64,000 nucleotides of DNA, taken from the NCBI RefSeq assembly GCF_003050705.1, contig NZ_QAOG01000003.1, positions 62,001 to 126,000 on the forward strand. Reading direction: 5' to 3'. The translations under genes were made by a program, and so were the position numbers. Shown one piece after another: positions 54,925 through 64,000 of the stretch (within the stretch, counting starts at the first letter, position 1; the number at the start of each line of letters is the position of its first letter). The notes beneath the pieces are model-generated. The model worked only from the letters and a program-made list of their open reading frames with translations. It searched no databases and was not told the DNA's origin. Source of the stretch: Sphingomonas aurantiaca (GTDB taxonomy: Bacteria; Pseudomonadota; Alphaproteobacteria; Sphingomonadales; Sphingomonadaceae).

Positions 54925-57735
54925 ATGGTTTTCCGTAAGCAGGTTTTGTTGACGTCGAGCGCGATCGCGTTCGGTTTTGCAGGCTTCCTCTCCGCCCCGT
55001 CAGCGACAGCCCAGGTCGCGCCCACGACCGCCCCGACCACGACGCCCACCGAAGCCGCCGACGCGCAGGCCGCTGCGCCTGCCGCCGCCGAGGATACCGG
55101 CCAGGACATCGTCGTCACCGGTATCCGCGGCAGCCTGCGCAGCGCGATCGCGGTGAAGCGCCAGGCCAACGCCATCGTCGACGTCATCAGCGCCGAGGCG
55201 ATCGGCAAGTTCCCGGATCGCAACGTCGCCGAGTCGCTTTCGCACGTTCCCGGCGTCAGCATCGATCGTCGCTTCGGCGAGGGCGAGAAGGTCGCGATCC
55301 ACGGCACCGATCCCGCGCTCAACCGGATGCTGCTCGATGGCCACGCGGTGGCGTCGGCCGACTGGGGCGGCAACGACAATGATCCGACCAGCCGCACGTT
55401 CAACTATTCGCTGCTCGCACCCGAGCTCGTCGAGCGCCTCGAAGTCTACAAGTCGCCCGAGCCGCGGATCGAGGAAGGCAGCATCGGCGGCACGGTCATC
55501 GTCCGCACGCGCCGTCCGCTCGACACGCCCGCCAATTCGATCTTCGCCTCGGGCGGCTATTCGTACAACGACCGCGCCGACAAGGGCAACGTCCGCGCTT
55601 CGGGCCTGTACAGCTGGCACAACGATGCCGGGACGTTCGGCGTGCTCGGCGCGGTCACCTACGACAAGCAGAGCCTGACGCGATCGGGCGTCGAATTCTT
55701 CGGGTTCGAGAACGCCGGGGACCGCTTCTTCCAGAAGGATACGAACGGCGCGCTCGTGCGCGACGCGAGCGGCCAGCCGGTCCTGAAGAACCCGAATGCG
55801 ACCGTCACCGGCGGTACGCGTCAGGATCTCGCCAATGCGGTGTCGCCGTTCGGCATCAACTACGCGTATTTCACGCAGGAGCGGAAGCGCATCAGCTATG
55901 TCGGCACGGTCCAGGCCAAGCCGACCGACGACATCACGCTGACGCTCAACGGCCTGCACATCGACGGCAACTACAACAATAGCAGCCAGTCGATGTACGT
56001 CATCCCCGGCGCGTGGAGCGGCGACGTTCTCCAGTCGGCGACGGTCGCGAACGGCGTCGTCACCAATGCGAGCTTCGGCGCGGCATCGGCGGGCAGTCAG
56101 AGCGCGCAGCTCGACCTGCTGATCCGTAAGACCAAGCTGACCACCGACAACCTCAACTTCGAAGCGGCATGGGAAGGCCCCGGCGGCGCGACGCTGTCGG
56201 CGACGGGCGGCTGGAGCAAGGCGATCGGCGGGCGCAATCCCGAATATCTGTTCGATGTGCGGACCGACCTTCCGTACAGCTACGGCTTCACCTCCGACAG
56301 CGCGAACGTCGAGTATGGCGGCGACCTGACCAATCCTGCGAATTACCGTCGCAGCAACAGTCCGCAGGCGCAGACGATCGACGGTGCGCCGGTGATCGTC
56401 AACGGCACGCAGCTGACCGCGGCGCGCGCGGGCGGGATCGATTTCTCCAAGACGATCGATCGCGATTACTACGCGGGCTATGATGCGGTCATCCCGTTCG
56501 AAGCCGGGCCGTTCAAGGAGATCCGGATCGGCGGCAAGTTCACCGATCACCGCAACCGCCTGAACGCGAGCGGCTTCAACAATTACTCGACCTCGAACTA
56601 CACGCTGGCGAGCCTCGGCGTCGATACGTCGACCACGCCGAACGGCACGTTCGACGGCACCGGCGGCACGGGCAACGCGACCAAGTACATCAACCTGTCG
56701 CAGCAGGCCGTGATCGATATCCTGGCGAACTCGATCAACATCCCGGTCGCCAAGCCGACCGCGTCGTACATCGTCGACGAGACGGTCGCGGCGAACTACG
56801 TCCAGCTGAACTTCGAGCAGAGCGGCTTTCGCGGGAATGTCGGCGGCCGGCTGGTCTATACCAAGAACGTGTCGAACTATGCCGACCAGGTGTCCGGCAC
56901 CGATGGCACCCTGCCGACGATCGTGCCGCAGCGCGTGCAGAACGACTATCTGAAGTTCCTGCCGAGCCTGAACGTCGCGTATGAAGCCGGCGCGCAGCTG
57001 ATCTTCCGCGGCAGCGTTGCCAAGGTGATCGCACGGCCGCGCTACGAGCAGCTCGGCGGTTCGGTCGGTCGCAACGACATCACGCTCGATGCCAGCGGCG
57101 GCAACCCGAACCTGAAGCCGTATCAGTCGACCAACTACGAGCTGTCGGCGGAATATTATCCGCGCGCAGGTGCGTTGCTGTCGCTCGAACTGTTCCGTCG
57201 CGAGGTGAAGGATTACATCCTCAACGGGCTGAGCCGCCAGACGTTCTTCAACGAACTGACGCAGACCAACGCGTCCTATCTCGTGTCGCAGCCGCTCAAC
57301 GGCGGCAAGGCGAACGTCAACGGCGCACTCGTCTCGGCGCAGGGCGAGATCTGGCACGGCTTTGGCCTGCAGGCGAACTATTCCTACGCCGAGAGCTCGA
57401 CCGACGAGGGGCTGAACCTGCCCTATCTGTCGAAGCACACCGTCAACGTGATCCCCTATTACGAGAACGGGCCGTTCCAGGCGCGTCTGAGCTACAACTA
57501 CCGCTCGGCCTATTTCCGCCAGATCGGTCGCCTGAACTCGATCGACATGGTCGCGCCGTACAGCCAGCTCGACTTCTCGGCCGGGTTCAACCTGACCAAG
57601 GCCGTCACGCTGACGGTCAACGCGCAGAACCTGCTGGATTCGACCTACACCCAGTATAGCGGCACGCGCGATCGTCCGACTGCGTTCTACAAGAACGGTC
57701 GCACGTTCGCGGCATCGGTATCGTTCCGGATGTGA
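54925..57735 (+). CDS. TonB-dependent receptor for amino sugars/oligosaccharides (Caulobacter type)
   Basis: A 936-residue receptor; ATG 54925 follows AAGGGG, and an in-frame TTG lies two codons earlier. Signal peptide (1-30, ...SAPSATAQ) is followed by an Ala/Thr/Pro linker and the TonB box QDIVVTGIRGSLRSAIAVKRQA. The plug (DVISAEAIGKFPDRNVAESLSHVPGVSIDRRFGEGEKVAIHG, LNRMLLDGHAVASADW, LVERLEVYKSPEPRIEEGSIGGTVIV) is the class used for carbohydrate import in Caulobacter and Xanthomonas. The barrel ends SFRM. Heading the operon with three secreted glycosidases and facing nag genes, it likely imports GlcNAc oligosaccharides (inference). Confidence 0.92.
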   Translation: MVFRKQVLLTSSAIAFGFAGFLSAPSATAQVAPTTAPTTTPTEAADAQAAAPAAAEDTGQDIVVTGIRGSLRSAIAVKRQANAIVDVISAEAIGKFPDRNVAESLSHVPGVSIDRRFGEGEKVAIHGTDPALNRMLLDGHAVASADWGGNDNDPTSRTFNYSLLAPELVERLEVYKSPEPRIEEGSIGGTVIVRTRRPLDTPANSIFASGGYSYNDRADKGNVRASGLYSWHNDAGTFGVLGAVTYDKQSLTRSGVEFFGFENAGDRFFQKDTNGALVRDASGQPVLKNPNATVTGGTRQDLANAVSPFGINYAYFTQERKRISYVGTVQAKPTDDITLTLNGLHIDGNYNNSSQSMYVIPGAWSGDVLQSATVANGVVTNASFGAASAGSQSAQLDLLIRKTKLTTDNLNFEAAWEGPGGATLSATGGWSKAIGGRNPEYLFDVRTDLPYSYGFTSDSANVEYGGDLTNPANYRRSNSPQAQTIDGAPVIVNGTQLTAARAGGIDFSKTIDRDYYAGYDAVIPFEAGPFKEIRIGGKFTDHRNRLNASGFNNYSTSNYTLASLGVDTSTTPNGTFDGTGGTGNATKYINLSQQAVIDILANSINIPVAKPTASYIVDETVAANYVQLNFEQSGFRGNVGGRLVYTKNVSNYADQVSGTDGTLPTIVPQRVQNDYLKFLPSLNVAYEAGAQLIFRGSVAKVIARPRYEQLGGSVGRNDITLDASGGNPNLKPYQSTNYELSAEYYPRAGALLSLELFRREVKDYILNGLSRQTFFNELTQTNASYLVSQPLNGGKANVNGALVSAQGEIWHGFGLQANYSYAESSTDEGLNLPYLSKHTVNVIPYYENGPFQARLSYNYRSAYFRQIGRLNSIDMVAPYSQLDFSAGFNLTKAVTLTVNAQNLLDSTYTQYSGTRDRPTAFYKNGRTFAASVSFRM

Positions 57736-57794
57736 CGTCTAGGGCGCGTCGGGACCGGCGCGCCACCCTCCTCTACGGAAGTACGACGGCACGC

Positions 57795-59969
57795 ATGATA
57801 TCGGGATGTATCAGGGCAGGGTTGCGGCGGATCTGGCACGGGAGTGCCGGGTTCGCCTCGGCCGTCCTGATGCTGGCGCCGGTGCCCGCCACCGCAGAGC
57901 AGCTCGACCTCGATACGGGGTGGAGCTTCTGGCTGGCGAAGGATGCGCCCGCCGATCCGGCCTGGCTGAAGGCCAACCCGGCGGGGGCCGAGAGCGTCGT
58001 CGTCCCGCATAGCTGGCCGCTGACCCGCGGTGCGGGGGCCGAGGGCGTCGGCTGGTATGCGCGGACGCTGGTCGTGCCCGACGCGATTATCGGCAAGCAT
58101 CTCGAACTGCACTTCGACGCGGTGTTCTACGCCGCGCGGGTGTGGGTGAACGGGACGCTCGTCGGGAGCCACGAGGGCGGGCACACTGCGTTCGATCTCG
58201 ACGTTTCCAAGGTGTTGAAAGCGGGCGCGAACCGGATCGTCGTTGCGGCCGACGACCGGCCGGGGTTCGCGACGATCCCGGGCTACGCGATGCGCTTGGC
58301 GGGCTCGGGCAACGTCTGGTACGACTGGTGGCATAGCGGCGGGATCACGCGCGACGTGTCGCTGCGGATCGCCGAGCGCGGGCTGATCCGCCGCCAGCGT
58401 ATCCGGCAGGTTCTGAAGGCCGACAGCGCGACCGTCACGAGTGGCATCGCAATCGAGAATGTCGACGTCACGCCGCATAACTATTCGCTGACGACGGTCG
58501 CGATCGATCCGGACGGCCGCATGGTCGCGCGGGCCTTTGCGGGTTTGACGGTTGCGGCGTCGTCGGCGGGGACGTCCGATGCCGAGCTGGTCATCGCCAA
58601 GCCGCAGCGGTGGCAGATCGGCGCGGGGAAGCTGTACCGGATCGTTGCCGAGCTGCGCGACGAGAAGGGCGTGGTGCTCGACCGGCGCGAGGACACGGTC
58701 GGTCTGCGCACGCTCGCGATCCGCGATCGTCGGCTCTACGTCAACGACGTCGCGGTGCGGCTGACGGGCGTGACTCGGCACGAGGATTCGCCGTGGGAGG
58801 GCGCCGCAGAGACGCGCGGGACGATCCTGCACGACATGCGCGATCTGGCCGCGCTGCACGTCACGCTGACGCGGCCGGTGCATTATCCGCAGCCGCAGAG
58901 CGTGTTCGATGCGGCGGACCGCGCTGGCATGCTGCTGATCCCCGAAATCCCGATCTGGCAGATGACCGCGGCGCAACTGGGCGATCCGCGGCTGCTGGTG
59001 CGCGCCAAGGCGATGATGGCCGAGATGATCGCCGAAAGCGGCAATCATCCGAGCGTGCTCGCGTGGAGCGTGATGAACGAGAGCGAGGCGGCCACGCCGC
59101 AGGGACTCGCGTTCGTCAAGGCGATGAAGGCGCATATCAACGCGATCGATCCGGGCCGGTTCGTGACCTTCGCGGACTCGCAGATCGCGGAGCGTGCGGT
59201 CCGCGTGCCCGCGCTGGTCGAGGCGGACTTCGTCATGGCCAACGCCTATTTCGGAACCTGGAGCGGCGGCGCGGACAAAGTGGGGCCGTGGCTCGATGCG
59301 TTCGACAAGGCGTATCCGGACCGGATGCTGGTGATCTCCGAATTCGGCTGGCCGGGGCCGTTCTCGAAGGACAGCGCGAGCGCCGACGTGGCGCGCACCG
59401 ACAATCTCAAGGACCAGCTCGCGGCGTTCGCGACGCGGCCCTGGGTCGGCGGCGCGATCTTCTGGAGCTATGCGGATTATCGCTCGAACAAGAACCTCTT
59501 CGCAGGGCTCGCGGACGGGTATGTCGATCACGGGCTGGTCGATCCCGACCGCCAGCGGCGCCCGAGCTATTTCGCATGGGAAGCCGCCAACCGTGCGGTC
59601 TCCGCGAAGGTCGATCTCACCATGGCGGGCGAGACACCGACCGGCTTCACCGCCACCGTCCTAGGCGCCGCGAAGGGGGGCTTGCCCTCCTATCCGCTGG
59701 TTGGTGCGCGGTTGCACTGGCGCGCGATGGGCGGCGATCGCGTGGTGCTCGGCGAGGGCGAACAGGCGCTGCCGGTCATCGCGCCGGGTGCCACCGCGAC
59801 GGTGTCCGTCAGCTGGTCGGGCCGTCTCACGCCCGTCACCGTCACCGTCGATATCCTGACCGCGGAGGGGGCACGCGCAGGCGGCGTCGTCCGTGAGTAT
59901 GAACCATTCAAGGCAGGCTCCGCCGCCTTCCCGCCCGACCCGGCGCAATTACCGAAGGACCCATCATGA
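57795..59969 (+). CDS. Secreted glycoside hydrolase family 2 enzyme
   Basis: A 724-residue exported GH2. Signal peptide to about residue 34 (...LAPVPATAE), then the jelly-roll (LDTGWSFWLAKDAP to VVAADD), an Ig-like domain and the TIM barrel. Acid/base Glu429 is in WSVMNESEAATP and nucleophile Glu516 in VISEFGWPG. The substrate (beta-galactoside, beta-glucuronide or beta-mannoside) cannot be read from the motifs. A GTG at 57732 overlaps the receptor stop and is an alternative start with 21 extra residues. The stop overlaps the GH20 ATG (ATGA). Confidence 0.9.
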   Translation: MISGCIRAGLRRIWHGSAGFASAVLMLAPVPATAEQLDLDTGWSFWLAKDAPADPAWLKANPAGAESVVVPHSWPLTRGAGAEGVGWYARTLVVPDAIIGKHLELHFDAVFYAARVWVNGTLVGSHEGGHTAFDLDVSKVLKAGANRIVVAADDRPGFATIPGYAMRLAGSGNVWYDWWHSGGITRDVSLRIAERGLIRRQRIRQVLKADSATVTSGIAIENVDVTPHNYSLTTVAIDPDGRMVARAFAGLTVAASSAGTSDAELVIAKPQRWQIGAGKLYRIVAELRDEKGVVLDRREDTVGLRTLAIRDRRLYVNDVAVRLTGVTRHEDSPWEGAAETRGTILHDMRDLAALHVTLTRPVHYPQPQSVFDAADRAGMLLIPEIPIWQMTAAQLGDPRLLVRAKAMMAEMIAESGNHPSVLAWSVMNESEAATPQGLAFVKAMKAHINAIDPGRFVTFADSQIAERAVRVPALVEADFVMANAYFGTWSGGADKVGPWLDAFDKAYPDRMLVISEFGWPGPFSKDSASADVARTDNLKDQLAAFATRPWVGGAIFWSYADYRSNKNLFAGLADGYVDHGLVDPDRQRRPSYFAWEAANRAVSAKVDLTMAGETPTGFTATVLGAAKGGLPSYPLVGARLHWRAMGGDRVVLGEGEQALPVIAPGATATVSVSWSGRLTPVTVTVDILTAEGARAGGVVREYEPFKAGSAAFPPDPAQLPKDPS

Positions 59970-62254
59970 TCCGTCTCCGCCCCCTGGTGCTCGCGCTGCT
60001 GATGACCTCGACCGCGGCGGTGGCCGAGGGGCCGAAGCTCATTCCGATGCCCGCCTCGATCGAGGCGAAGGCGGGGACGTTGACGATCGGCGAGGGGGCG
60101 GGGATCGTCGCGGGCGATGCCGGCGCGAAGACCGCGGCCAAGCTGCTCGCGCAGCAGGTCAAGGTTGTCCGCGGGCTGTCGCTCGCTAGCGACGCCAGCA
60201 CGGGGCCGATCCGGTTTGTGCGCGACGCGAGCGTGACCGGCGACGAGGCCTATGTGCTGAGCGTCGACGCGAAGGGCGTGACGATCGCAGCGAGTGGTGA
60301 CGCGGGCCTTGTCCACGGCGCGATGACGCTGGCGCAATTGCTCAGCCCCGATGCGGAGGTCGGCAAGCCGGTCGTACTCGCGGCGATGACGATCCGCGAT
60401 GCGCCGCGTTTCAAGTGGCGCGGGCTGATGATCGATCCGGCGCGGCATTTCGTGCCGATGCCGACGCTCTGCGCGATGGTCGATCAACTCGCCGCGCAGA
60501 AGATGAACGTGCTGCATCTCCACCTGACCGACGATCAGGGCTGGCGCGTCGAGATCAAGCGCTATCCCGAGCTGACCCGGATCGGCGCGTGGCGCACGCC
60601 GCCGTCGGCGGGTGGTGCGCCCGGCGAGAAGGTCGGCGGATTCTATACGCAGGCCGAGCTCAAGGCGCTGGTCGCCTATGCCAAGGACCGCGCGATCACG
60701 GTGGTGCCCGAGATCGACCTGCCCGGCCATGCGCAGGCGGCGGTCGCGTCCTATCCCGCCGAAGTCGGTGTGCTCGGCGATCGGCCCGCGGTCGGTCACG
60801 ACTGGGGCGTGAACCCGTGGCTGTTCAGCCCGGAAGATCGCAGCATGACGTTCATCAAGCATGTCCTCGACGAACTGATGGAGGTGTTCCCGTCGCAGTT
60901 CATCCATCTCGGCGGTGACGAGGCGGTCAAGGACCAGTGGGAGCGCTCGCCCGCGGTGCAGGCGAAGATGAAGGCGCTCGGCCTCAAGACCGAGATGCAG
61001 ATGCAGAGCTGGATGATCGATCAGCTCGGCGAGTATCTCGCCAAGCATGGTCGCCGCCTGATCGGCTGGGACGAGATCCTCGAAGGCGGACTGCCGCCGT
61101 CGGCGTCGGTGATGTCGTGGCGTGGCGAGAAGGGGGCCGTGGAGGCGGCGAACCAGGGGCATGACGTGGTGCTGAGCCCTGCGCCGATCCTGTATCTCGA
61201 CAGCCTGCAGAGCGGGCGGCGCGACGAGCCGCCGGGCCGTATCTCGAACGGCGATGCGATCGTGCCGCTGGCTCGGCTCTATGCGTATGAGCCTGCGCCC
61301 GCGGGTCTCGCGCCCGACAAGGCGAAGCATGTGCTCGGCGCGCAGATCAATGCGTTCAGCGAATATCTGGTGACGCCGCAGCAGCTCGAGCATGCGACCT
61401 TCCCGCGGCTGTCGGCGCTTGCCGAGCGGACCTGGTCGCCGGGGTCGACGCGCGATTTCGACAATTTCGTCTCGCGCCTCGAGCCGCAGATGGGGCGCTA
61501 TGCGCGCGCCGGGATTGCGGCGGCGGACAGTGCGTTCGCAGTCGATTTCACGATTGCCGGCACGCGCGGCGATGCGTTGCGTCGCGGCAAGGTGCCCGTG
61601 ACGCTGGCGACGCAGACGGGCTATGGGACGATCCGCTATACGCTCGATGGCAAGCTGCCGACGGCGCGGTCGAAGGCGTATGCCGCACCGCTGTCGGTCA
61701 AGCCGGGCGTGACCATCCGTGCCGCGGCCTTCACCACCGATGGTCGTCCGACCGCGGAACCGCGGCTGTTCGAGACGAGCCGTGCCGCGTTGCTGCGTCG
61801 GTCGAGTTCGGAGCTGGTCGCCTGCCCCGATGGCGCGATCGGGCTGCGCGTGCCGCTGACGTCGGAGGCGACCGCGAACACGCCGGTGTTCAACGTCAAC
61901 ATCTTCGACACGTGCACGATGTACCCGGCCGCGCCGCTCGACGTGGCGCGCGGGTTCACCGTCGATGTCGCGCGGCTGCCAAGGCATTACGGCTTGGCGC
62001 ATGACGAGAAGGCGCTGCGGCGGCATTACGCGGTGACGACGTACGGCGAACTCGTGGTGCGCACCGGTGGCTGTACCGGCCCCGTCGCGGGAACCTTCCC
62101 GCTGCCGAACCCGGCGACCAGCCCCAACCGCATGACCTTCCGCGGCACGTTGCCGCAGGGGAAGGGCGATGCGGATATCTGCCTGACGTTCACGGCGTCG
62201 ATGGAGTCGCCGTTCTACGCGGTCGAATCGATGCAGTTGTTGGAGAAGAAGTGA
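59966..62254 (+). CDS. Secreted GH20 beta-N-acetylhexosaminidase
   Basis: A 762-residue exonuclease-like exo-glycosidase that removes terminal GlcNAc (or GalNAc). Signal peptide 1-20 (MIRLRPLVLALLMTSTAAVA) precedes the GH20b domain (LIPMPASIEAKAGTLTI...). The catalytic barrel begins RFKWRGLMIDPARHF and has LHLHLTDDQGWR, the Asp318-Glu319 pair in IHLGGDEAVKD and MSWRGEKGAVEAANQGHDVV. A chitobiase-type C-terminal domain (ITIRYTLDGKLPTARSKAYA region) and a final galactose-binding-like part follow. It is overlapped by four bases on each side (ATGA both times), so the GH2-GH20-GH2 genes are tightly coupled. Confidence 0.94.
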   Translation: MIRLRPLVLALLMTSTAAVAEGPKLIPMPASIEAKAGTLTIGEGAGIVAGDAGAKTAAKLLAQQVKVVRGLSLASDASTGPIRFVRDASVTGDEAYVLSVDAKGVTIAASGDAGLVHGAMTLAQLLSPDAEVGKPVVLAAMTIRDAPRFKWRGLMIDPARHFVPMPTLCAMVDQLAAQKMNVLHLHLTDDQGWRVEIKRYPELTRIGAWRTPPSAGGAPGEKVGGFYTQAELKALVAYAKDRAITVVPEIDLPGHAQAAVASYPAEVGVLGDRPAVGHDWGVNPWLFSPEDRSMTFIKHVLDELMEVFPSQFIHLGGDEAVKDQWERSPAVQAKMKALGLKTEMQMQSWMIDQLGEYLAKHGRRLIGWDEILEGGLPPSASVMSWRGEKGAVEAANQGHDVVLSPAPILYLDSLQSGRRDEPPGRISNGDAIVPLARLYAYEPAPAGLAPDKAKHVLGAQINAFSEYLVTPQQLEHATFPRLSALAERTWSPGSTRDFDNFVSRLEPQMGRYARAGIAAADSAFAVDFTIAGTRGDALRRGKVPVTLATQTGYGTIRYTLDGKLPTARSKAYAAPLSVKPGVTIRAAAFTTDGRPTAEPRLFETSRAALLRRSSSELVACPDGAIGLRVPLTSEATANTPVFNVNIFDTCTMYPAAPLDVARGFTVDVARLPRHYGLAHDEKALRRHYAVTTYGELVVRTGGCTGPVAGTFPLPNPATSPNRMTFRGTLPQGKGDADICLTFTASMESPFYAVESMQLLEKK

Positions 62255-64000
62255 TGCGGCGCACGGCTCTTATGTTGCTCGCCGCTGTCGCTGCGACCCC
62301 GGCCTGGTCGGCACCGCGGACCAGCGTCGTGCTCGACAGCGGCTGGTCGATGCGGATCGATCCGGCCGATACGGCGGCGGCGAGGGCGCGTCCGAAGGCG
62401 GCGCGCTGGCTCCGCGCGACCGTGCCGGGCAGCGCGCAGACCGACCTGATGGCGGCCAAGATCGTGCCCGATCCGTATAAGGGGCTGAACGAGGCGAAGA
62501 TCCAGTGGGTCGGGCTGACCGACTGGCAGTATCGCACCACCTTGAAGATGACGTCCGAACAGCTGGCGCGCGATCATGTCGACCTGGTGTTCGACGGGCT
62601 CGATACCTTTGCCGAGGTGCGGCTGAACGGCACGAAGCTGCTCGCGGCGGACAATGCGCATCGGCGCTGGCGCGTGCCGGTCAAGGCGGTGCTCAAGCCC
62701 GGTGCGAACGAGCTGCTCGTCACCTTCCGTTCGCCGATCCGCACGTTGCAGCCGATGGTGCTCAAGGCCGCCAATCCGCTGCCCGGTGAGTATGATTCGA
62801 TGTTCGGCGACGAGCCGATGGGCAAGCAGACCTCGCCCTATATCCGTAAACCCAAATATCAATATGGCTGGGACTGGGGCCCCCGGATCGTCACGCAGGG
62901 GATCTGGCGCCCGGCGCGGATCGAGGCGTGGGACGACGCGCGGATCGAGGCGTTTCGCGTGACGCAGGAAGCGCTGACCAGGACCGAGGCGCGGCTGTCG
63001 GCCGAGCTCGACGTCGTCGCGGGCGCGGAGCGTCCGGTCACGGTGCAGGTTGCGGTAACCGGGCCCGATGGTCAGGTCACGCAGGCGGCGCGGACCGTCA
63101 CCGTCGCGGCGGGCGCGAGCCATGTCGCGGTGCCGGTGAGCATCGCCAACCCGCAGCGCTGGTTCCCCGCGGGCTATGGCGCGCAGCCGCTCTACACGGT
63201 GAAGGCGACGCTGAGCGACGGTACGGGGGCGATCGATTCCGCGCAGCGCCGCACTGGCCTGCGCACCGTCGAACTGCGCCGCGAGAAGGATGCGCAGGGG
63301 CGCGGGTTCGCGTTCGTCGTCAACGGCATTCCCGTGTTCGCCAAGGGCGCGAACCTGATCCCGTTCGACATGTTCCCGGCGCGTGTGCCCGAGAGCCAGA
63401 TCCGCACCGTCATGGCCGGCGCGCGCGACGCCAACATGAACATGATCCGCGTATGGGGCGGCGGCTATTATCTCGACGACGCGTTCTACGACATCGCCGA
63501 CCAGATGGGGTTGATGGTGTGGCAGGACTTCATGTTCGGCGGCGCGGTGACGCCCCCCGACCGCGACTTCCGCGAGACCGTGCGGATCGAGGCGGAGGAA
63601 CAGGTCGACCGGCTCCAGGCGCACCCGTCGATCGTGATGTGGGCGGGCAATAACGAAGTGCTGAGCGGCTGGGCGAACTGGTCCGACCGGATCGCGTACA
63701 AGAAGGCGGTCGGCGCGGACGAGCAGGAGCGGATCGGCGTCGGCATGGCGGTGATCTTCGACCGCGTGCTGCGCGATGCCGCCGAGCGCCGCGATCCCGA
63801 TGCGGTGTACTGGCCGGGCTCGCCGAGCAGCAATTACGAGGACAAGCCCGACATCGATGGCGATGGCGACCGGCATTATTGGGACGTGTGGGGCGGCAAG
63901 AAACCCGTCGAGGCGTATCTCGACAGCTGCCCGCGCTTCATGTCCGAATATGGCCTGCAGTCGATGCCCGAGATGAAGACGATCCGGAGCTTTGCAACCG
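62254..64000 (+). CDS. Secreted GH2 beta-mannosidase-like enzyme, 3' end outside window
   Basis: The frame opens at ATG 62254, overlapping the GH20 stop, and remains open to the window end (582 codons). Signal peptide 1-19 (MRRTALMLLAAVAATPAWSA). The beta-mannosidase pattern is clear: VPGSAQTDLMAAKIVPDP, WVGLTDWQYRTTL, GLDTFAEVRLNGTKL, PYIRKPKYQYGWDWGPRI, RVWGGGYYLDDAFYD, acid/base Glu468 in WAGNNEVLSG, and nucleophile Glu565 in FMSEYGLQS. Both catalytic glutamates are inside the window. The predicted activity is release of beta-mannose, e.g. from the Man-beta-1,4-GlcNAc of N-glycan cores (inference). Only the C-terminal part is missing. Confidence 0.92.
   Translation, partial: MRRTALMLLAAVAATPAWSAPRTSVVLDSGWSMRIDPADTAAARARPKAARWLRATVPGSAQTDLMAAKIVPDPYKGLNEAKIQWVGLTDWQYRTTLKMTSEQLARDHVDLVFDGLDTFAEVRLNGTKLLAADNAHRRWRVPVKAVLKPGANELLVTFRSPIRTLQPMVLKAANPLPGEYDSMFGDEPMGKQTSPYIRKPKYQYGWDWGPRIVTQGIWRPARIEAWDDARIEAFRVTQEALTRTEARLSAELDVVAGAERPVTVQVAVTGPDGQVTQAARTVTVAAGASHVAVPVSIANPQRWFPAGYGAQPLYTVKATLSDGTGAIDSAQRRTGLRTVELRREKDAQGRGFAFVVNGIPVFAKGANLIPFDMFPARVPESQIRTVMAGARDANMNMIRVWGGGYYLDDAFYDIADQMGLMVWQDFMFGGAVTPPDRDFRETVRIEAEEQVDRLQAHPSIVMWAGNNEVLSGWANWSDRIAYKKAVGADEQERIGVGMAVIFDRVLRDAAERRDPDAVYWPGSPSSNYEDKPDIDGDGDRHYWDVWGGKKPVEAYLDSCPRFMSEYGLQSMPEMKTIRSFAT

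Noticed and set aside
55000..57438. An 812-codon minus-strand open frame within the amino-sugar TonB receptor gene
   Set aside because: Same reasoning: no motif or signal, and the opposite strand encodes a complete receptor.

Overview
The window is one contiguous, GC-rich piece of chromosome from an alphaproteobacterium, most likely a sphingomonad (Sphingomonas or a close relative). This rests on base composition, on the gene set (MipZ-type division ATPase, YfiH next to a MidA-like methyltransferase and lgt, several very large TonB-dependent receptors), and on many short imperfectly palindromic repeats of the kind scattered through sphingomonad genomes. No rRNA, tRNA, transposase, integrase, phage gene or CRISPR array was found. 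The first and last genes run off the window.

Positions 1-30,000 are mainly housekeeping. They hold lgt (3' end), a MidA/NDUFAF7-type methyltransferase, a GNAT acetyltransferase, pgeF, a Cys/Met-metabolism PLP enzyme, a phosphoribosyltransferase, rpmB, tadA, pepN, a secreted M28 peptidase with a YeeZ-like NAD-binding protein, an EamA transporter with a threonine aldolase, and a PBP1A-type penicillin-binding protein. A tightly overlapping three-gene phosphosignalling operon (CHASE3 histidine kinase, CheY-like regulator, receiver-HisKA_2 kinase) follows. After it come a DEDDh exonuclease, a PH-domain membrane protein, a phosphomannomutase/phosphoglucomutase, a membrane DnaJ protein overlapping mipZ, panC, a Sel1-type protein and topA.

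Positions 30,000-46,200 are envelope and transport. There is a siderophore-type TonB receptor with a Fur-like palindrome, a CPA1 Na+/H+ antiporter, a Gfo/Idh/MocA oxidoreductase with an ABM-type monooxygenase, bamA, and two large convergent TonB receptors separated by a strong bidirectional terminator.

Positions 46,400-64,000 form the most coherent system: a bidirectional amino-sugar/glycan utilisation locus. On the minus strand, cutC, nagR (GntR/UTRA), nagB-II, nagA, an EIIA-HPr-EI fusion and a GlcNAc-type EIICB permease make a complete PTS import and catabolic route to fructose-6-phosphate. Divergently, a TonB receptor, a secreted GH2, a secreted GH20 beta-hexosaminidase and a secreted GH2 beta-mannosidase-like enzyme (cut by the window end) would release and import GlcNAc from outside. 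GH20 together with a beta-mannosidase suggests chitin-type or N-glycan-core material (inference). The shared 378-bp AT-rich control region carries a TATAAT embedded in a perfect palindrome before cutC, and three TAACCAA boxes before the receptor gene.

The most notable observations are: cutC as apparent first gene of the GlcNAc operon; a second EIIB-like domain in the permease with histidine where the phosphorylated cysteine should be; interspersed repeats that encode parts of three proteins; an extended hairpin directly before the start of a TonB receptor gene; and the dnaJ-mipZ translational coupling.
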